DNA of 64,000 bases from Streptomyces atratus (GCF_014648655.1 NZ_BMRN01000002.1:503813-567812), one strand, 5' to 3'; shown: positions 52,970 to 62,659, counted from the stretch's first letter. A program made the numbers and translations. The notes: generated by a model from the sequence alone, not told the origin.

Positions 52970-53848
52970 TCAGGACCGTACGAACTGCGGCCCCTGCGGT
53001 GGCAGCACGAAATTCGGGTCGGGGGCCGGCGCCGCAGCCGCGGCAGGCTGCGGGTAGCTGTAGGCGGGCGGGGCGGCGGCAGGCTGCGGATACCCGTATG
53101 CGGGCTGGGGAGCGGGCTGCGGAGCCGGCTGGGCCACCGCGGGCTGCGGGTAGCCATAGGCGGGCTGCTGGTGCTGGACGGTGGCCTGCGAGTCGGGGCC
53201 GGGGGCCGGCGCGGGCGGGAAAGCGGGCGGCGGGAAAGCGGGCGCTGCTACGGGCGAGGGAACTGTTACCGGCGAGAGGGCCGGGTCGGGCTCCGCCGCG
53301 GCCTCCGCCTCGTCGACCGAGATGCCGAAGGCGGTCGCCAGACCGACCAGACCGGTCGGATAGCCCTGTCCCACGGCCCGGAATTTCCAGCCATCGCCGC
53401 GCCGGTAGAGCTCGCCGCAGATGATCGCCGTCTCCTCGCCGGTCTCCGGCCGCACATCGAAGACGGCGAGCGGGTCCCCGCCCGCCGATGCCGCGTCGAA
53501 CAGCAGGATGCGCAGATCGCGCACCTGAGCGAATGCGGCTCCGTCGGAGGATGCGGCGATGACCACCTGATCGACCGAGGGGTCGAGTGCGTTGAGGTCG
53601 GCCTCGATGCTGTCCGTGAGCCCTTCGGGGACACTGCGCTTCGGCAGCCGTCGCACCAGGCCGGAGGGGTGGCGGGGCTGGTTGTAGAAGACGAAGTCCT
53701 CGTCCGAGCGCACGCGGCCACCGGCTCCGAGCAGCAGTGCCGAGGCGTCCACATCCGGGACCCCGGTGCCCGGGGTCCAGCACAGCACGGCCCGTACGGC
53801 CATGGCGCCCAGAGGGACGTTCGAGCCTTTCACCATCGCGTGCGTCAT
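52970..53848 (-). CDS. TerD-like protein with Pro/Ala/Tyr-rich tail
   Basis: This 292-aa protein has a TerD-like domain (about 1-180; [73 protein letters not shown]), then a low-complexity tail with repeated YGYPQPA units. The tail probably gives a flexible linker or a multivalent contact. It is on the opposite strand from the other ter genes, convergent with the TerA-like gene. Confidence 0.9.
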   Translation of the reverse strand: MTHAMVKGSNVPLGAMAVRAVLCWTPGTGVPDVDASALLLGAGGRVRSDEDFVFYNQPRHPSGLVRRLPKRSVPEGLTDSIEADLNALDPSVDQVVIAASSDGAAFAQVRDLRILLFDAASAGGDPLAVFDVRPETGEETAIICGELYRRGDGWKFRAVGQGYPTGLVGLATAFGISVDEAEAAAEPDPALSPVTVPSPVAAPAFPPPAFPPAPAPGPDSQATVQHQQPAYGYPQPAVAQPAPQPAPQPAYGYPQPAAAPPAYSYPQPAAAAAPAPDPNFVLPPQGPQFVRS

Positions 53849-54069
53849 GCCCGTCATCCTGCCTGCTGGCTGCCTGTGCGGACAACGCGGGGGGGTGCAC
53901 CGGATGTCTCGGAGTTGCGTCGGAATCACGTTGTCTGCAGTACGTGGACCCGTCGGGAAATGGACGAGTTACCCGGAATTCATGCACGTAGGGAACTGTT
54001 GACACCCGTTCGTACGTACTATTACCGGCCATACGTTGTCCGGTCTCTCAGGCAGTTCGGGGGAATCAC

Positions 54070-55233
54070 ATGCGTCATTTCGGGCATATTGCGCCCGCTG
54101 CGAGAGAGGGTCTGTTCTTCCAGGAGCCGCGCGAATTCGGTGCGGACTCGCCGGCCGGCATGCTTTCGGCCGCCCTGGGAGCGACCCTGTACAGCCCTGC
54201 CACCAGGCCGCGACTTGCTGACGATGTCATCAAGCAGGCCGGGCGCGGTGTCGTCTCGATGGTGCTGTGCCTGGAGGACTCGATCGATGACTCCGAAGTG
54301 GACGGCGCCGAGGAGAACCTGGTCAGACAGTTCACAGACCTCGATACGCGCGGATCCGAGGTGCCCCTGCTCTTCATCCGGGTCCGGGAACCGGGCCAGA
54401 TGGTCGACCTGGTGAGCCGGCTCGGCCGCAGCGTCCGATTGTTGTCCGGTTTTGTACTTCCGAAGTTCACCGAAGAGCGTGGCGTGCCCTTCATGGAAGC
54501 GCTCACCGACGCCGAAAAGGCTTGTGGGCAGCGTCTGTTCGCCATGCCCGTTCTCGAATCGCCCGAGCTGCTGCATCTGGAAACCCGCAGGGAAACACTC
54601 CGGGGAATCACCCGCACCGTCAACAAATACCGCGAGCGGGTACTCGCACTGCGGCTCGGTGTCACCGACTTCTGCTCGGCCTACGGGCTCCGCAGGGCGC
54701 CCGACATGACTGCGTACGACGTACAGATCGTCGGCGCCGTCATAGCCGACGTGGTCAATGTGCTGGGCCGGGCGGACGGCACGGGCTTCACGATCACCGG
54801 CCCGGTGTGGGAATACTTCCGGCTCCAGGAGCGCATGTTCAAGCCGCAGCTGCGCCGCAGCCCCTTCCTGGAGGGCCGGGCCGAGGAACTGCGCACGGCA
54901 CTGATCGAGCACGACCTGGACGGCCTGCTGCGCGAGATCGAGCTCGACCGGGCCAACGGCCTGCTCGGCAAGACCTGCATCCACCCGTCGCACGTCGCGC
55001 CCGTGCATGCGCTGTCCGTGGTCAGTCACGAGGAGTTCAGCGACGCACAGGACATCCTGCGGCCGGAACGCGGCGGCGGTGGCGTCATGCGCTCCGCGTA
55101 CACGAACAAGATGAATGAAGTGAAGCCGCACCGTGCCTGGGCCGAGCGGACCCTGCAGAGGGCCGAGGCCTTCGGCGTGGCGAGGGAAGACGTCGGCTTC
55201 GTGGAACTGCTGGCCGCGGGCCTCGCGGAATGA
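54070..55233 (+). CDS. CitE-like HpcH/HpaI aldolase of the ter module
   Basis: This 387-aa TIM-barrel enzyme has the CitE/HpcH features: LYSPATRPRLAD, VVSMVLCLEDSIDD (metal-binding Glu/Asp), LLSGFVLPKFTEE, MPVLESPELLHLE, LALRLGVTDFCSAYGL and GLLGKTCIHPSHV. It likely cleaves or condenses a small acyl or sugar-acid unit. In Ter-dependent systems a CitE homologue is part of a predicted nucleoside-like metabolite pathway. GGGGGAATC lies before the ATG. The stop codon is inside an 18-bp tandem repeat leading to the next gene. Confidence 0.9.
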   Translation: MRHFGHIAPAAREGLFFQEPREFGADSPAGMLSAALGATLYSPATRPRLADDVIKQAGRGVVSMVLCLEDSIDDSEVDGAEENLVRQFTDLDTRGSEVPLLFIRVREPGQMVDLVSRLGRSVRLLSGFVLPKFTEERGVPFMEALTDAEKACGQRLFAMPVLESPELLHLETRRETLRGITRTVNKYRERVLALRLGVTDFCSAYGLRRAPDMTAYDVQIVGAVIADVVNVLGRADGTGFTITGPVWEYFRLQERMFKPQLRRSPFLEGRAEELRTALIEHDLDGLLREIELDRANGLLGKTCIHPSHVAPVHALSVVSHEEFSDAQDILRPERGGGGVMRSAYTNKMNEVKPHRAWAERTLQRAEAFGVAREDVGFVELLAAGLAE

Positions 55234-55280
55234 GCGGGCCCAGTGGAACGAGCGGGCCTCGTGGAACGAGCGTGTCTCGA
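55227..55280 (+). repeat. three 18-bp tandem repeats at the CitE/PRTase junction
   Basis: Units GGAATGAGCGGGCCCAGT, GGAACGAGCGGGCCTCGT and GGAACGAGCGTGTCTCGA fill 55227-55280. Unit 1 contains the CitE stop TGA; later units carry CGA instead. The next gene's ATG starts at the last base. Confidence 0.75.
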
Positions 55281-57808
55281 TGAGCGAGCGCGCGGCAAGG
55301 AAAGAGACGGCGAACGTGGTGTGGTCGGGTAGCTGGGTGGCGGAGCGACTGGGCGTCGAGCTCGTCGGCAACGGGAAGCCCGACGGCGACAGGGAGCTGA
55401 GGGACCTGCTTGGCCTCGCCCTGCGCCGCAACCCCAAGCGGGCCCATCTGCTCGTGTCGAACGTGCTCGGCAAGCACGTGCCGCAGAAGCCTTCCGTGGT
55501 GTACGGCGTCGGATTCGAGCTCGGCCGCCGGGTGCGCGAACTCCTCGGTGACGCCGAGGCGCGTCGCGCGGTCGTGCTCGGTTACGCCGAGACGGCCACC
55601 GGTCTCGGCCACGCGGTCGCCGACGGGCTCGGCGTGGCGCCGTACCTGCATTCGACGCGCCGCCCCGTCGAGGGCGTGGAGCGGGCGGGCGGCTTCGAGG
55701 AGTCGCACTCGCACGCCACCTCGCACCTGCTGCTTCCGGAGGACCCGAACCTGCTGGCGGGCGAGTGCGGCCCGGCGGACGCAGACACGGATGCATACGC
55801 AGACGCGCCGCTGGTGCTGGTGGACGACGAATTCTCCACGGGCAACACCGTGCTCAACACCATCCGCGCGCTCCACGAGCGATACCCGCGGAGCCGGTAC
55901 GTCGTCGTCGCCCTGGTGGACATGCGGTCGCCGGCCGACCACGGAAGGCTGACCGAGTTCGCCGCGGAGATCGGCGCGCGCGTCGACCTGGTGGCGAGGA
56001 GCTCGGGCACGGTCACCCTCCCGGAGGGCGTCCTGGAGAAGGGCCAGGCACTGGTCACCGCGCATGAGGGGGCCGGTTCCGCCGGTTCCCGAGCGGCCGT
56101 CGAGCAGGGGCGCCGACCGTGCACCCGGGTGGACCTCCAGTGGCCCGTCGGTGTGCCCGACGGCGGACGGCACGGCTTCACCCCCGCCCACCGGGCCGCC
56201 CTCGAACCGGTCCTCCCGGCCATGGCCGCCCGTATCGCCGCTTCACTGGGTGGCGCCCGCCGCGTACTGATCCTCGGCTTCGAGGAGCTGATGTACGCCC
56301 CCCTCCGCCTGGGCGCGGCCCTGGAGGACCACACCGATGCCGAGGTGCGCTACTCGACGACCACGCGTTCCCCCGTCCTCGCCGTGGACGATCCCGGCTA
56401 TGCGATACGCAGCCGGCTGGTCTTCCCGGCCCACGACAATCCGGCCGACGGCCCCGGTGACCGCTACGCGTACAACGTCGCGGGCGCCGGTTTCGACGCC
56501 GTGGTCGTGACCGTCGACTCCACTGCCGACACCCCCGAACTCCATGCCCCCGACGGCCTGTTGGCGCAGCTCGCCGCGCACACCGACCACGTCCTGCTCG
56601 CGATCGTCCCCTCGTACGTCCCCTCGGGCCTCCCCTCGTACGTCTCCGAACGGCAGGAACCCCCCATGCTGCCCGAGCCCCTCCGCGGCCCCGCCTTCTC
56701 CTCCTACGCGCCGGACGAAGTCGGCTGGCTGCTCCAGGACCTCTCGGACACCGAACTGGAGGCGCCCACCGAGGAGCGCGAGGAGGCGATACAGAGCGGT
56801 GGCGCGCACTACGCCGAGTCGCTCCCCGTCGAGTACCAGCCGTCCGCCCAGTACCAGAGCCTGTTCAAGGCGGCGCTGGACCTGTCGGCCGCACGCGTCG
56901 CCCGCGCCGTCGGCACCGTCACCGAGACGGTCCTCGCCGAGCGCGGCGCTCGCCCCGTACTGGTCTCGCTCGCCAGGGCCGGCACCCCCGTCGGCGTACT
57001 CATGCGCCGCTGGGCCCGGCACCGGCACGGACTCGATCTGCCGCACTACGCCGTCTCCATCGTGCGGGGCCGCGGCATCGACGCCAACGCCCTGCGCTGG
57101 CTGGCTGCCCACCACGACCCGGCGGATGTCGTCTTCGTCGACGGCTGGACCGGCAAGGGGGCGATCACGCGTGAACTGTCCGCGGCGCTCGACGGGTTCG
57201 GCGGATTCAACTCCGAGATCGCGGTCCTGGCCGACCCGGGCGGCTGCGTCCGCACCTACGGCACCCGCGAGGACTTCCTCATTCCGTCCGCCTGCCTCAA
57301 CTCCACCGTGTCCGGGCTGATCTCGCGGACCGTCCTCCGCTCCGACCTGGTCGGACCCGACGATTTCCACGGCGCGAAGTTCTACCGGGAGCTTGCGGAC
57401 ACCGATGTGTCCGGCCACTTCCTCGACACCGTCGCCGACCACTTCGACGAGGTCGTCGACGCCGTGGACGCCGAGACCAAGGAGCTGCTCGCGGCCGATC
57501 GCGCACCCACCTGGGAGGGCTGGGCCGCGGTGGAACGCATCAGCGAGGAGTACGGCATCCACGATGTGAACCTGGTCAAGCCGGGCGTCGGCGAGACGAC
57601 CCGTGTACTCCTGCGCCGCGTCCCGTGGAAGATCCTCGCCAAGCGCGGCGCGGGCGCCGACCTCGAGCACATCCGCCTGCTCGCCGAGCAGCGGGGCGTA
57701 CCGGTCGAGGAGGTCGACGAACTCCCGTACACCTGCGTCGGGTTGATCCACCCGAAGTACACCAGGGGTGCGACGGGCGCGGACGGCCGGGCGGTGGAGT
57801 CGAAGTGA
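55280..57808 (+). CDS. four-part ter protein: PRTase - TRSP - StiP - PELOTA
   Basis: This 842-aa protein combines parts that are often separate genes in ter loci. (1) A PRTase (about 40-245) has YGVGFELGRRVRELLG and the PRPP loop LVDDEFSTGNT at 180-190. (2) A TRSP region (about 320-450) has its name-giving motif TRSP at 362-365. (3) A StiP-type PRTase (about 510-735) has a second PRPP-like loop VFVDGWTGKGAI at 619-630. (4) A PELOTA-like RNA-binding end (about 775-825) has VPWKILAKRGAG and ELPYTCVGLIHP. It is predicted to build a nucleoside-like product with the CitE-like and HAD enzymes. No good ribosome binding site precedes the ATG. It overlaps the HAD gene by 4 bases. Confidence 0.85.
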   Translation: MSERAARKETANVVWSGSWVAERLGVELVGNGKPDGDRELRDLLGLALRRNPKRAHLLVSNVLGKHVPQKPSVVYGVGFELGRRVRELLGDAEARRAVVLGYAETATGLGHAVADGLGVAPYLHSTRRPVEGVERAGGFEESHSHATSHLLLPEDPNLLAGECGPADADTDAYADAPLVLVDDEFSTGNTVLNTIRALHERYPRSRYVVVALVDMRSPADHGRLTEFAAEIGARVDLVARSSGTVTLPEGVLEKGQALVTAHEGAGSAGSRAAVEQGRRPCTRVDLQWPVGVPDGGRHGFTPAHRAALEPVLPAMAARIAASLGGARRVLILGFEELMYAPLRLGAALEDHTDAEVRYSTTTRSPVLAVDDPGYAIRSRLVFPAHDNPADGPGDRYAYNVAGAGFDAVVVTVDSTADTPELHAPDGLLAQLAAHTDHVLLAIVPSYVPSGLPSYVSERQEPPMLPEPLRGPAFSSYAPDEVGWLLQDLSDTELEAPTEEREEAIQSGGAHYAESLPVEYQPSAQYQSLFKAALDLSAARVARAVGTVTETVLAERGARPVLVSLARAGTPVGVLMRRWARHRHGLDLPHYAVSIVRGRGIDANALRWLAAHHDPADVVFVDGWTGKGAITRELSAALDGFGGFNSEIAVLADPGGCVRTYGTREDFLIPSACLNSTVSGLISRTVLRSDLVGPDDFHGAKFYRELADTDVSGHFLDTVADHFDEVVDAVDAETKELLAADRAPTWEGWAAVERISEEYGIHDVNLVKPGVGETTRVLLRRVPWKILAKRGAGADLEHIRLLAEQRGVPVEEVDELPYTCVGLIHPKYTRGATGADGRAVESK

Positions 57809-58662
57809 CCACCCCGGCCAGCGCGGCCACTCCGGCCACAGCGACCGCCCCCGTGACACTGGTCGCCAGCGACCTCGACCGCACCCTGATCTACTCGACG
57901 GCGGCGCTCCATCTCCCCATGCCGGACGCCGAGGCCCCCCGGCTGCTCTGCGTAGAGGTGTACGACCACAAGCCGCTCTCCTACATGACCGAGACGGCCG
58001 CGACCCTGCTCGACGAACTCGCCCGCACCACGGTCTTCGTCCCGACGACCACCCGTACCCGCGAGCAGTACGGGCGTATCCATCTCCCCGGTCCCGCACC
58101 GCGGTTCGCGATCTGCGCCAACGGGGGACACCTCCTCGTCGACGGCGAATCCGACCCCGACTGGCAGACGCGGGTCTCCCGCAGGCTCGCCGACGAATGC
58201 GCCTCGCTCGCCGAGGTCCGTGCCCATCTCCTGGCGGCGGCCGACCCCGCCTGGCTGCTCAAGGAACGGGTCGCCGAGGACCTCTTCGCCTATCTCGTCG
58301 TCGAACGCGCGCTGCTGCCCGAGGGCTGGGTCAAGGAACTGGGGGAGTGGGCGGAGACTCGCGGCTGGACCGTCTCCCTCCAGGGCCGCAAGATCTACGC
58401 CGTGCCGGGCCCGCTCACCAAGAGCGCCGCCATGAACGAGGTCGCCCGGCGCACCGGCGCCACGCTCACCCTCGCCGCCGGTGACAGCCTCCTCGACGCC
58501 GACCTGCTCCTCGCCGCCGACCGAGCCTGGCGCCCGGCCCACGGCGAACTCGCCGACACCGGCTGGAGCGCCCCGCACGTCGATGTGACGGCTGAGCACG
58601 GTGTGGCGGCGGGCGAGGAGATCCTGCGCCACTTCCTCGGGGCTTCCCTCGTCCAGCAGTAG
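57805..58662 (+). CDS. HAD hydrolase of the ter module
   Basis: This 285-aa phosphatase has HAD motif I ASDLDRTLIY (D23, D25), motif II in VFVPTTTRTREQY, a Lys in PLTKSAAMNEV and motif IV GDSLLDADLLL, so it is a Cof-type HAD. It would remove phosphate from the product made by the preceding enzymes. The GTG overlaps the upstream stop (GTGA), so translation is coupled. Confidence 0.92.
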   Translation: MTTPASAATPATATAPVTLVASDLDRTLIYSTAALHLPMPDAEAPRLLCVEVYDHKPLSYMTETAATLLDELARTTVFVPTTTRTREQYGRIHLPGPAPRFAICANGGHLLVDGESDPDWQTRVSRRLADECASLAEVRAHLLAAADPAWLLKERVAEDLFAYLVVERALLPEGWVKELGEWAETRGWTVSLQGRKIYAVPGPLTKSAAMNEVARRTGATLTLAAGDSLLDADLLLAADRAWRPAHGELADTGWSAPHVDVTAEHGVAAGEEILRHFLGASLVQQ

Positions 58663-58721
58663 CAATATGTGAGGACAGGGCGGCGCGAGCCCGGCCCGGT
58701 GGGACCGACGAGGAGCATGCG

Positions 58722-59381
58722 ATGAGCAAGGGCAACGAAACCAAGATCACGGACGAGCTGTACGCCTACATGCTGGCGCACAACCCACCGCTGGACGCGG
58801 TGCAGCGCGAGCTCGTCGAGACCACGTACGCACGCCTCCCCGACCAGGCCGGTATGCAGTCCGCCGAGGAACAGGGACCGCTGCTCGCCTTCCTCGTCCG
58901 GCTGACCGGGGCCCGGCACATCGTGGAGGTCGGGACGTTCACCGGCTTCTCCGCCCTGTCGATGGCACAGGCTCTGCCCGCCGACGGACGGCTGATCGCC
59001 TGTGATGTCTCCAAGGAGTGGACCGCATACGGCCGGGAGGCGTGGGAGAAGGCGGGCGTCGCCGACCGGATCGAACTCCGTATCGCCCCCGCGCTCGACA
59101 CACTGCGGGCGATGCCGGCCGAGCCGCACATCGACCTCGCCTATCTGGACGCGGACAAGGGCAACTACATCCCGTACTGGGAGGAACTGGTGCCCAGGAT
59201 GCGGCAGGGCGGTCTCGTCGTCACGGACAACGTCCTCTTCCACGGCGGGGTGACCGACCCGCAGGCGACCGGCGGAGCGGCGGCGATCAAGGAATTCAAC
59301 GACCATGTGGCCGCCGATCCGCGGATGGACAGCGTGCTGCTCACCGTGTCGGACGGGCTGACGCTCTCCCGCAAGCGGTAG
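58722..59381 (+). CDS. class I O-methyltransferase (CCoAMT-like)
   Basis: This 219-aa SAM-dependent enzyme has HIVEVGTFTGFSALSMA (SAM motif I), GRLIACDVSKEW, and LAYLDADKGNYIPYWEELV (metal-binding Asp), with DNVLFHGGV near the end. The family methylates catechol-type hydroxyls using a divalent metal. GAGGAGC precedes the ATG. It follows the HAD gene by 59 bases in the same direction; a link to the ter pathway is possible but unproven. Confidence 0.92.
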   Translation: MSKGNETKITDELYAYMLAHNPPLDAVQRELVETTYARLPDQAGMQSAEEQGPLLAFLVRLTGARHIVEVGTFTGFSALSMAQALPADGRLIACDVSKEWTAYGREAWEKAGVADRIELRIAPALDTLRAMPAEPHIDLAYLDADKGNYIPYWEELVPRMRQGGLVVTDNVLFHGGVTDPQATGGAAAIKEFNDHVAADPRMDSVLLTVSDGLTLSRKR

Positions 59382-59413
59382 GAGCCGCAGGCCGCGACTC
59401 CGGTTGCCCGCTC

Positions 59414-59641
59414 TCAGCCGCAGCAACCCCCGCCGCAGCAGCCGCCACCGCCCCCGCCGCCGGCCGACGGCGCGGCGGGCGCGGACTTGGCCGACGAGCC
59501 GCCCACGGCAACGGTGGAGAGAAGCTTCACGGTGTCGGCGTGCCCGGCGGGGCAGGAGGCCGGGTCCGAGGACTGAGCCATCGGGCGGCTGAGTTCGAAC
59601 GTGTCTCCGCAGGAGCGGCAGCGGTACTCGTAACGAGGCAT
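59414..59641 (-). CDS. FmdB-type zinc-ribbon protein with Gly/Cys tail
   Basis: This 75-aa protein begins MPRYEYRCRSCGDTFELSRPM, the FmdB zinc ribbon with C8/C11 and a further Cys in DPASCPAGH. It ends in an Ala/Ser linker and a glycine run followed by CCGGGCCG. The tail with two CC pairs could bind metal. The family is of unclear role; such proteins are called putative regulators. Convergent with the O-methyltransferase gene. Confidence 0.88.
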   Translation of the reverse strand: MPRYEYRCRSCGDTFELSRPMAQSSDPASCPAGHADTVKLLSTVAVGGSSAKSAPAAPSAGGGGGGGCCGGGCCG

Positions 59642-59717
59642 GACCCCAGGCTATCCGGCGCCGGCCCGGGGCAGACAGGCACGACGGCCGATCGGTGGTA
59701 CGGAGACGTGGTACCGG

Positions 59718-60308
59718 TTACGGACGGCGGACAACCGGCATCGTCGTCGGCGTTGCCTTCCGGCCCGTCCGCATCTCCCGCTCGGCCTCCTCGGGGTGGC
59801 GGGCCCGCCAGTACGGGTTGTCGTGCGGAAGGCCGCCGCTGACCCGCCCGTACATTCCGAACATCATCAGCATCAGGCCGACCACAAAGCTGAACAGCAC
59901 ATTCTGCATGTGGAAGGCGAGGAAGTTGTAGTCGGTCCCGAGCAGCGCGAGATTGATGAATCCGCTGAGGATGAAGGCGATGCCCAGAATCATGTTGAGC
60001 GTCGAGGCGAAGTTGCCGCCGATCACCATCCCGATGAACAGCAGCAGGCCGACGCAGATGGACAGGACGCTGAGGGCACCGTTCGTGTTGAGGCCGGCGA
60101 CGGTGGCACCGCCGGTGTTGAAGAAGCCGATCTCGTCGATCAGCCCCAGGATTCCGAAGGCGAGAAGCACCAGCCCCATCAGTCCCGCCCCGACCCGGTA
60201 GACGCGGTTCAGCCGGTGATCGAGCGGAAGGTGCTTGTCGAGCTGGGTGACCTTACGGCGGCGCCGCGGGGTCCGTCGCCCGGTGGCGTGCAGTACATGG
60301 CTGGCCAT
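59718..60308 (-). CDS. DUF4383 membrane protein
   Basis: This 196-aa protein has a basic N-terminus (GRRTPRRRRKVTQLDKHLPLDHRLNRVYRVG, hallmark LNRVYRVGAG) and four hydrophobic helices (about 40-60, 78-100, 105-125, 135-155), ending in a charged tail. It fits the DUF4383 family; function unknown. AAGGAGG precedes the ATG. Confidence 0.88.
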   Translation of the reverse strand: MASHVLHATGRRTPRRRRKVTQLDKHLPLDHRLNRVYRVGAGLMGLVLLAFGILGLIDEIGFFNTGGATVAGLNTNGALSVLSICVGLLLFIGMVIGGNFASTLNMILGIAFILSGFINLALLGTDYNFLAFHMQNVLFSFVVGLMLMMFGMYGRVSGGLPHDNPYWRARHPEEAEREMRTGRKATPTTMPVVRRP

Positions 60309-60437
60309 ATCGGCCTCCTTCGCGCGTACTACCAGGATCCGTCCACGGGGATGCCGACGCACATCAGAAGGGCCGAAGGACCCGAACCCGGCGTATCGGA
60401 ACCCGACGAGTCAGGAGGGCTGTCGCCGCCCTGCACG

Positions 60438-61823
60438 TCACCCGCCGGCCCCGCGCTCCTCACGGATCTCGGAGACCACCCGCGCCGCCGTCCGCCGTAC
60501 CGCATCGGTCTCGGTCAGAAAGTGCCAGTAGTCGGGGTGGCGCCCCTCCAGACCGGCGACGGCGCGCTCCAGCCGGGCCACGGCATCGTCCAGCGGACGG
60601 GCATGACGCGGATCGGGGGTGTTGCGCCCGGCCATGGCCAGGCGCTGGGCGTCCCGGATCGCGAACCGGGTTCGCTGGATCTCCTGCTGCGGGTCCTTGG
60701 CCACCTCGTTCAGCCTGTGCAGCCGGTCGCCGGCCGCGGACACCGCCTCGTCGGTGGCGTTCAGCAGGGCGCGCACCGTGCTCAGCCGGGAGGTCGCATC
60801 GGCCCACCGCTGCTCGTCCCGCGCCGTGGCGGCTTCCTTCAGCTTCTCCTCGGCCTGGCGCACATTGGCTGCCGCCTGCTCCGGCACCGGCTGGAGATCC
60901 TGCCAGCACGCTGCAGCGAACCGCCGCCGCAGCTCGCTCAGCACCGGCTCCACGGAGCCCGTCCGGGTCGTCAACGCCTGGGCGCGAGTACGCAGCGACA
61001 CCAGCCGGTGGTCGATCTCGGCGGCCCGTTCGGGCAACTGGGCCGCCTCTGCCCGTACCGCCTCGGCATCGCGCAGCACCCGATCGGCGCGCTGCAGGGT
61101 CTCCGGAACGCCGTGCCGGCCGGCGCCCTGGTTGAGCTTGGTCAGCTCGGGAGCGAGGGCCGCCAGCCGCGCGGCGAGGTCGTCCGCCCGCAGTCCGGAC
61201 GCCCGCACTGCATCGAGAGCATTGCTCGCACCGAGAAGCGCCTGCCGGGCCCGCTCCACAGCGGGCGCGAGCCGGGCGAGCTGCGTCTCAGCGTTGCCCA
61301 GCAGCGGCCCGAGCCCCTGCGCGAACCGGTCCAGCTCACCCTTGACCCGCACCAGCTCGTCCTTGGCCGTGGTCAGCTCGGCCCTGGCACGGGCCGCGAC
61401 GGCCGGCTCCAGATCGTCCCGGTCCAGGTCGTGTGCGTCGACCGCGGTGATGTACGTATGACTGGCCTCGTCGATCCGCCGCCCGAGAGCGGCGAAGTCA
61501 TCCACGGCCTTGCGCGCACCGGGCGAACTGTCCACCGCGGTGATCGTCTCGATCGAGATCCGCAGATCGCGCTGGGCCGTGTCCAGCTCGTAGAAGGCGG
61601 CGGCTGCTGCGTCCTTCGCGGCCTGCGCATCGGCGCGCTGATTCTCCCCGCGCCCGCCGAACCAGCGCCTCGTACCACCACCGGCGAACGCGGCCGGCAA
61701 CGCGGCGGCGAGCAGCGGCACCGGCAGCAGCATCAGCGCGAGGACGTCCCCGATACCCCTGGCATCCCTGACGGCGGAACTCTCACCCGCTCTCGCCTGC
61801 GGCCGCGCGTGTGTCGCCGTCAC
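60438..61823 (-). CDS. membrane-anchored coiled-coil protein, 461 aa
   Basis: I recognise no named family. One membrane helix near residues 25-45 (LALMLLPVPLLAAALPAAFAG) is followed by a very long helical, Ala/Arg/Glu/Leu-rich region with coiled-coil heptads (about 65-440) and two short breaks. It ends SEIREERGAGG. It may be a cell-envelope or division scaffold, but that is only a guess from shape. GGGAGAGG precedes the GTG. Confidence 0.78.
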   Translation of the reverse strand: MTATHARPQARAGESSAVRDARGIGDVLALMLLPVPLLAAALPAAFAGGGTRRWFGGRGENQRADAQAAKDAAAAAFYELDTAQRDLRISIETITAVDSSPGARKAVDDFAALGRRIDEASHTYITAVDAHDLDRDDLEPAVAARARAELTTAKDELVRVKGELDRFAQGLGPLLGNAETQLARLAPAVERARQALLGASNALDAVRASGLRADDLAARLAALAPELTKLNQGAGRHGVPETLQRADRVLRDAEAVRAEAAQLPERAAEIDHRLVSLRTRAQALTTRTGSVEPVLSELRRRFAAACWQDLQPVPEQAAANVRQAEEKLKEAATARDEQRWADATSRLSTVRALLNATDEAVSAAGDRLHRLNEVAKDPQQEIQRTRFAIRDAQRLAMAGRNTPDPRHARPLDDAVARLERAVAGLEGRHPDYWHFLTETDAVRRTAARVVSEIREERGAGG

Positions 61824-61894
61824 ATCCCTCTCCCGTGCCGTTTCGCCCTGCCCGGTACATTCTCCCACCAGGTAAGGACGAACACACGGGCCGG

Positions 61895-62659
61895 TTAGTT
61901 CGCGCTTCGGACCGTGACTTGGCCGTTGTCGCTCCGGGCCTTCACCACGTGGCTGCTGTTGTCGCTGCGCGGCGCGTCCACCGAGACGCGTCCATTGTGG
62001 GCGACGGCATCCACCGCATACCTCACGGAGCCGCCCGGCAGATCGATGGTGATCCCTCCGTTGTCGCTCTCGGTGTCCACGAGATCGGGCACGGAGACGA
62101 ACCCCAGCCGGATCCTGCCGTTGTCGGACCGGGCCGACACGGACTTGGCCGAGATCCCTTCGGTGACGATGCCGCCGTTGTCGCTCGCCAGCTCGAGCGG
62201 CCCGCTGGAGTCCCGGACGGTCACCTTTCCGTTGTCGGCGTGGAGTGTGAGGGGAGTGTCGAAGCCGGACGCGACGACCTTCCCGTTGTCCCCCTTGACG
62301 ACCACCGCCACCCCGCGTGGCACCTTCACCCGGTGCTGCGCGGCACAGTCGCTGATCACCGCCCTGCACTTCACCTGGAGCGTGAGCGTGTCGTCCTGCA
62401 TCTTCCACTTGGGGTCGGGCCCGTTCCCGAGAACCACCCACCCGTCGACATGACGGGTCACCTCGACCTTCCGTACGTCGGCCGGTACGAGCTCCAGAGA
62501 CGTGTGACCGGAGTCGATGGTCAGCGTCTTCCCACTGAGCGCGAACGACTTGTGCTCGGCGGGCGCGTCGCCCGGATCAGTACTGCCGCAGCCGGTGAGG
62601 GCAAGACCGAGCAGCAGGGCCCCACCGGACGCGATGAGAGTGCGGGTACGGAGTGCCAC
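61895..62659 (-). CDS. DUF4097-type beta-helix lipoprotein
   Basis: This 254-aa lipoprotein has signal and lipobox (LIASGGALLLGLALTGC, Cys about 24). Repeated turns ending DNGxV/I (GDNGKVV, ADNGKVTV, SDNGGIV, SDNGRIRL, SDNGGITI, SDNGQVTV) build a right-handed beta-helix typical of DUF4097. It is probably on the outer face of the membrane; the role is unknown. GGGGGAAAG lies before the GTG. Confidence 0.9.
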   Translation of the reverse strand: MALRTRTLIASGGALLLGLALTGCGSTDPGDAPAEHKSFALSGKTLTIDSGHTSLELVPADVRKVEVTRHVDGWVVLGNGPDPKWKMQDDTLTLQVKCRAVISDCAAQHRVKVPRGVAVVVKGDNGKVVASGFDTPLTLHADNGKVTVRDSSGPLELASDNGGIVTEGISAKSVSARSDNGRIRLGFVSVPDLVDTESDNGGITIDLPGGSVRYAVDAVAHNGRVSVDAPRSDNSSHVVKARSDNGQVTVRSAN

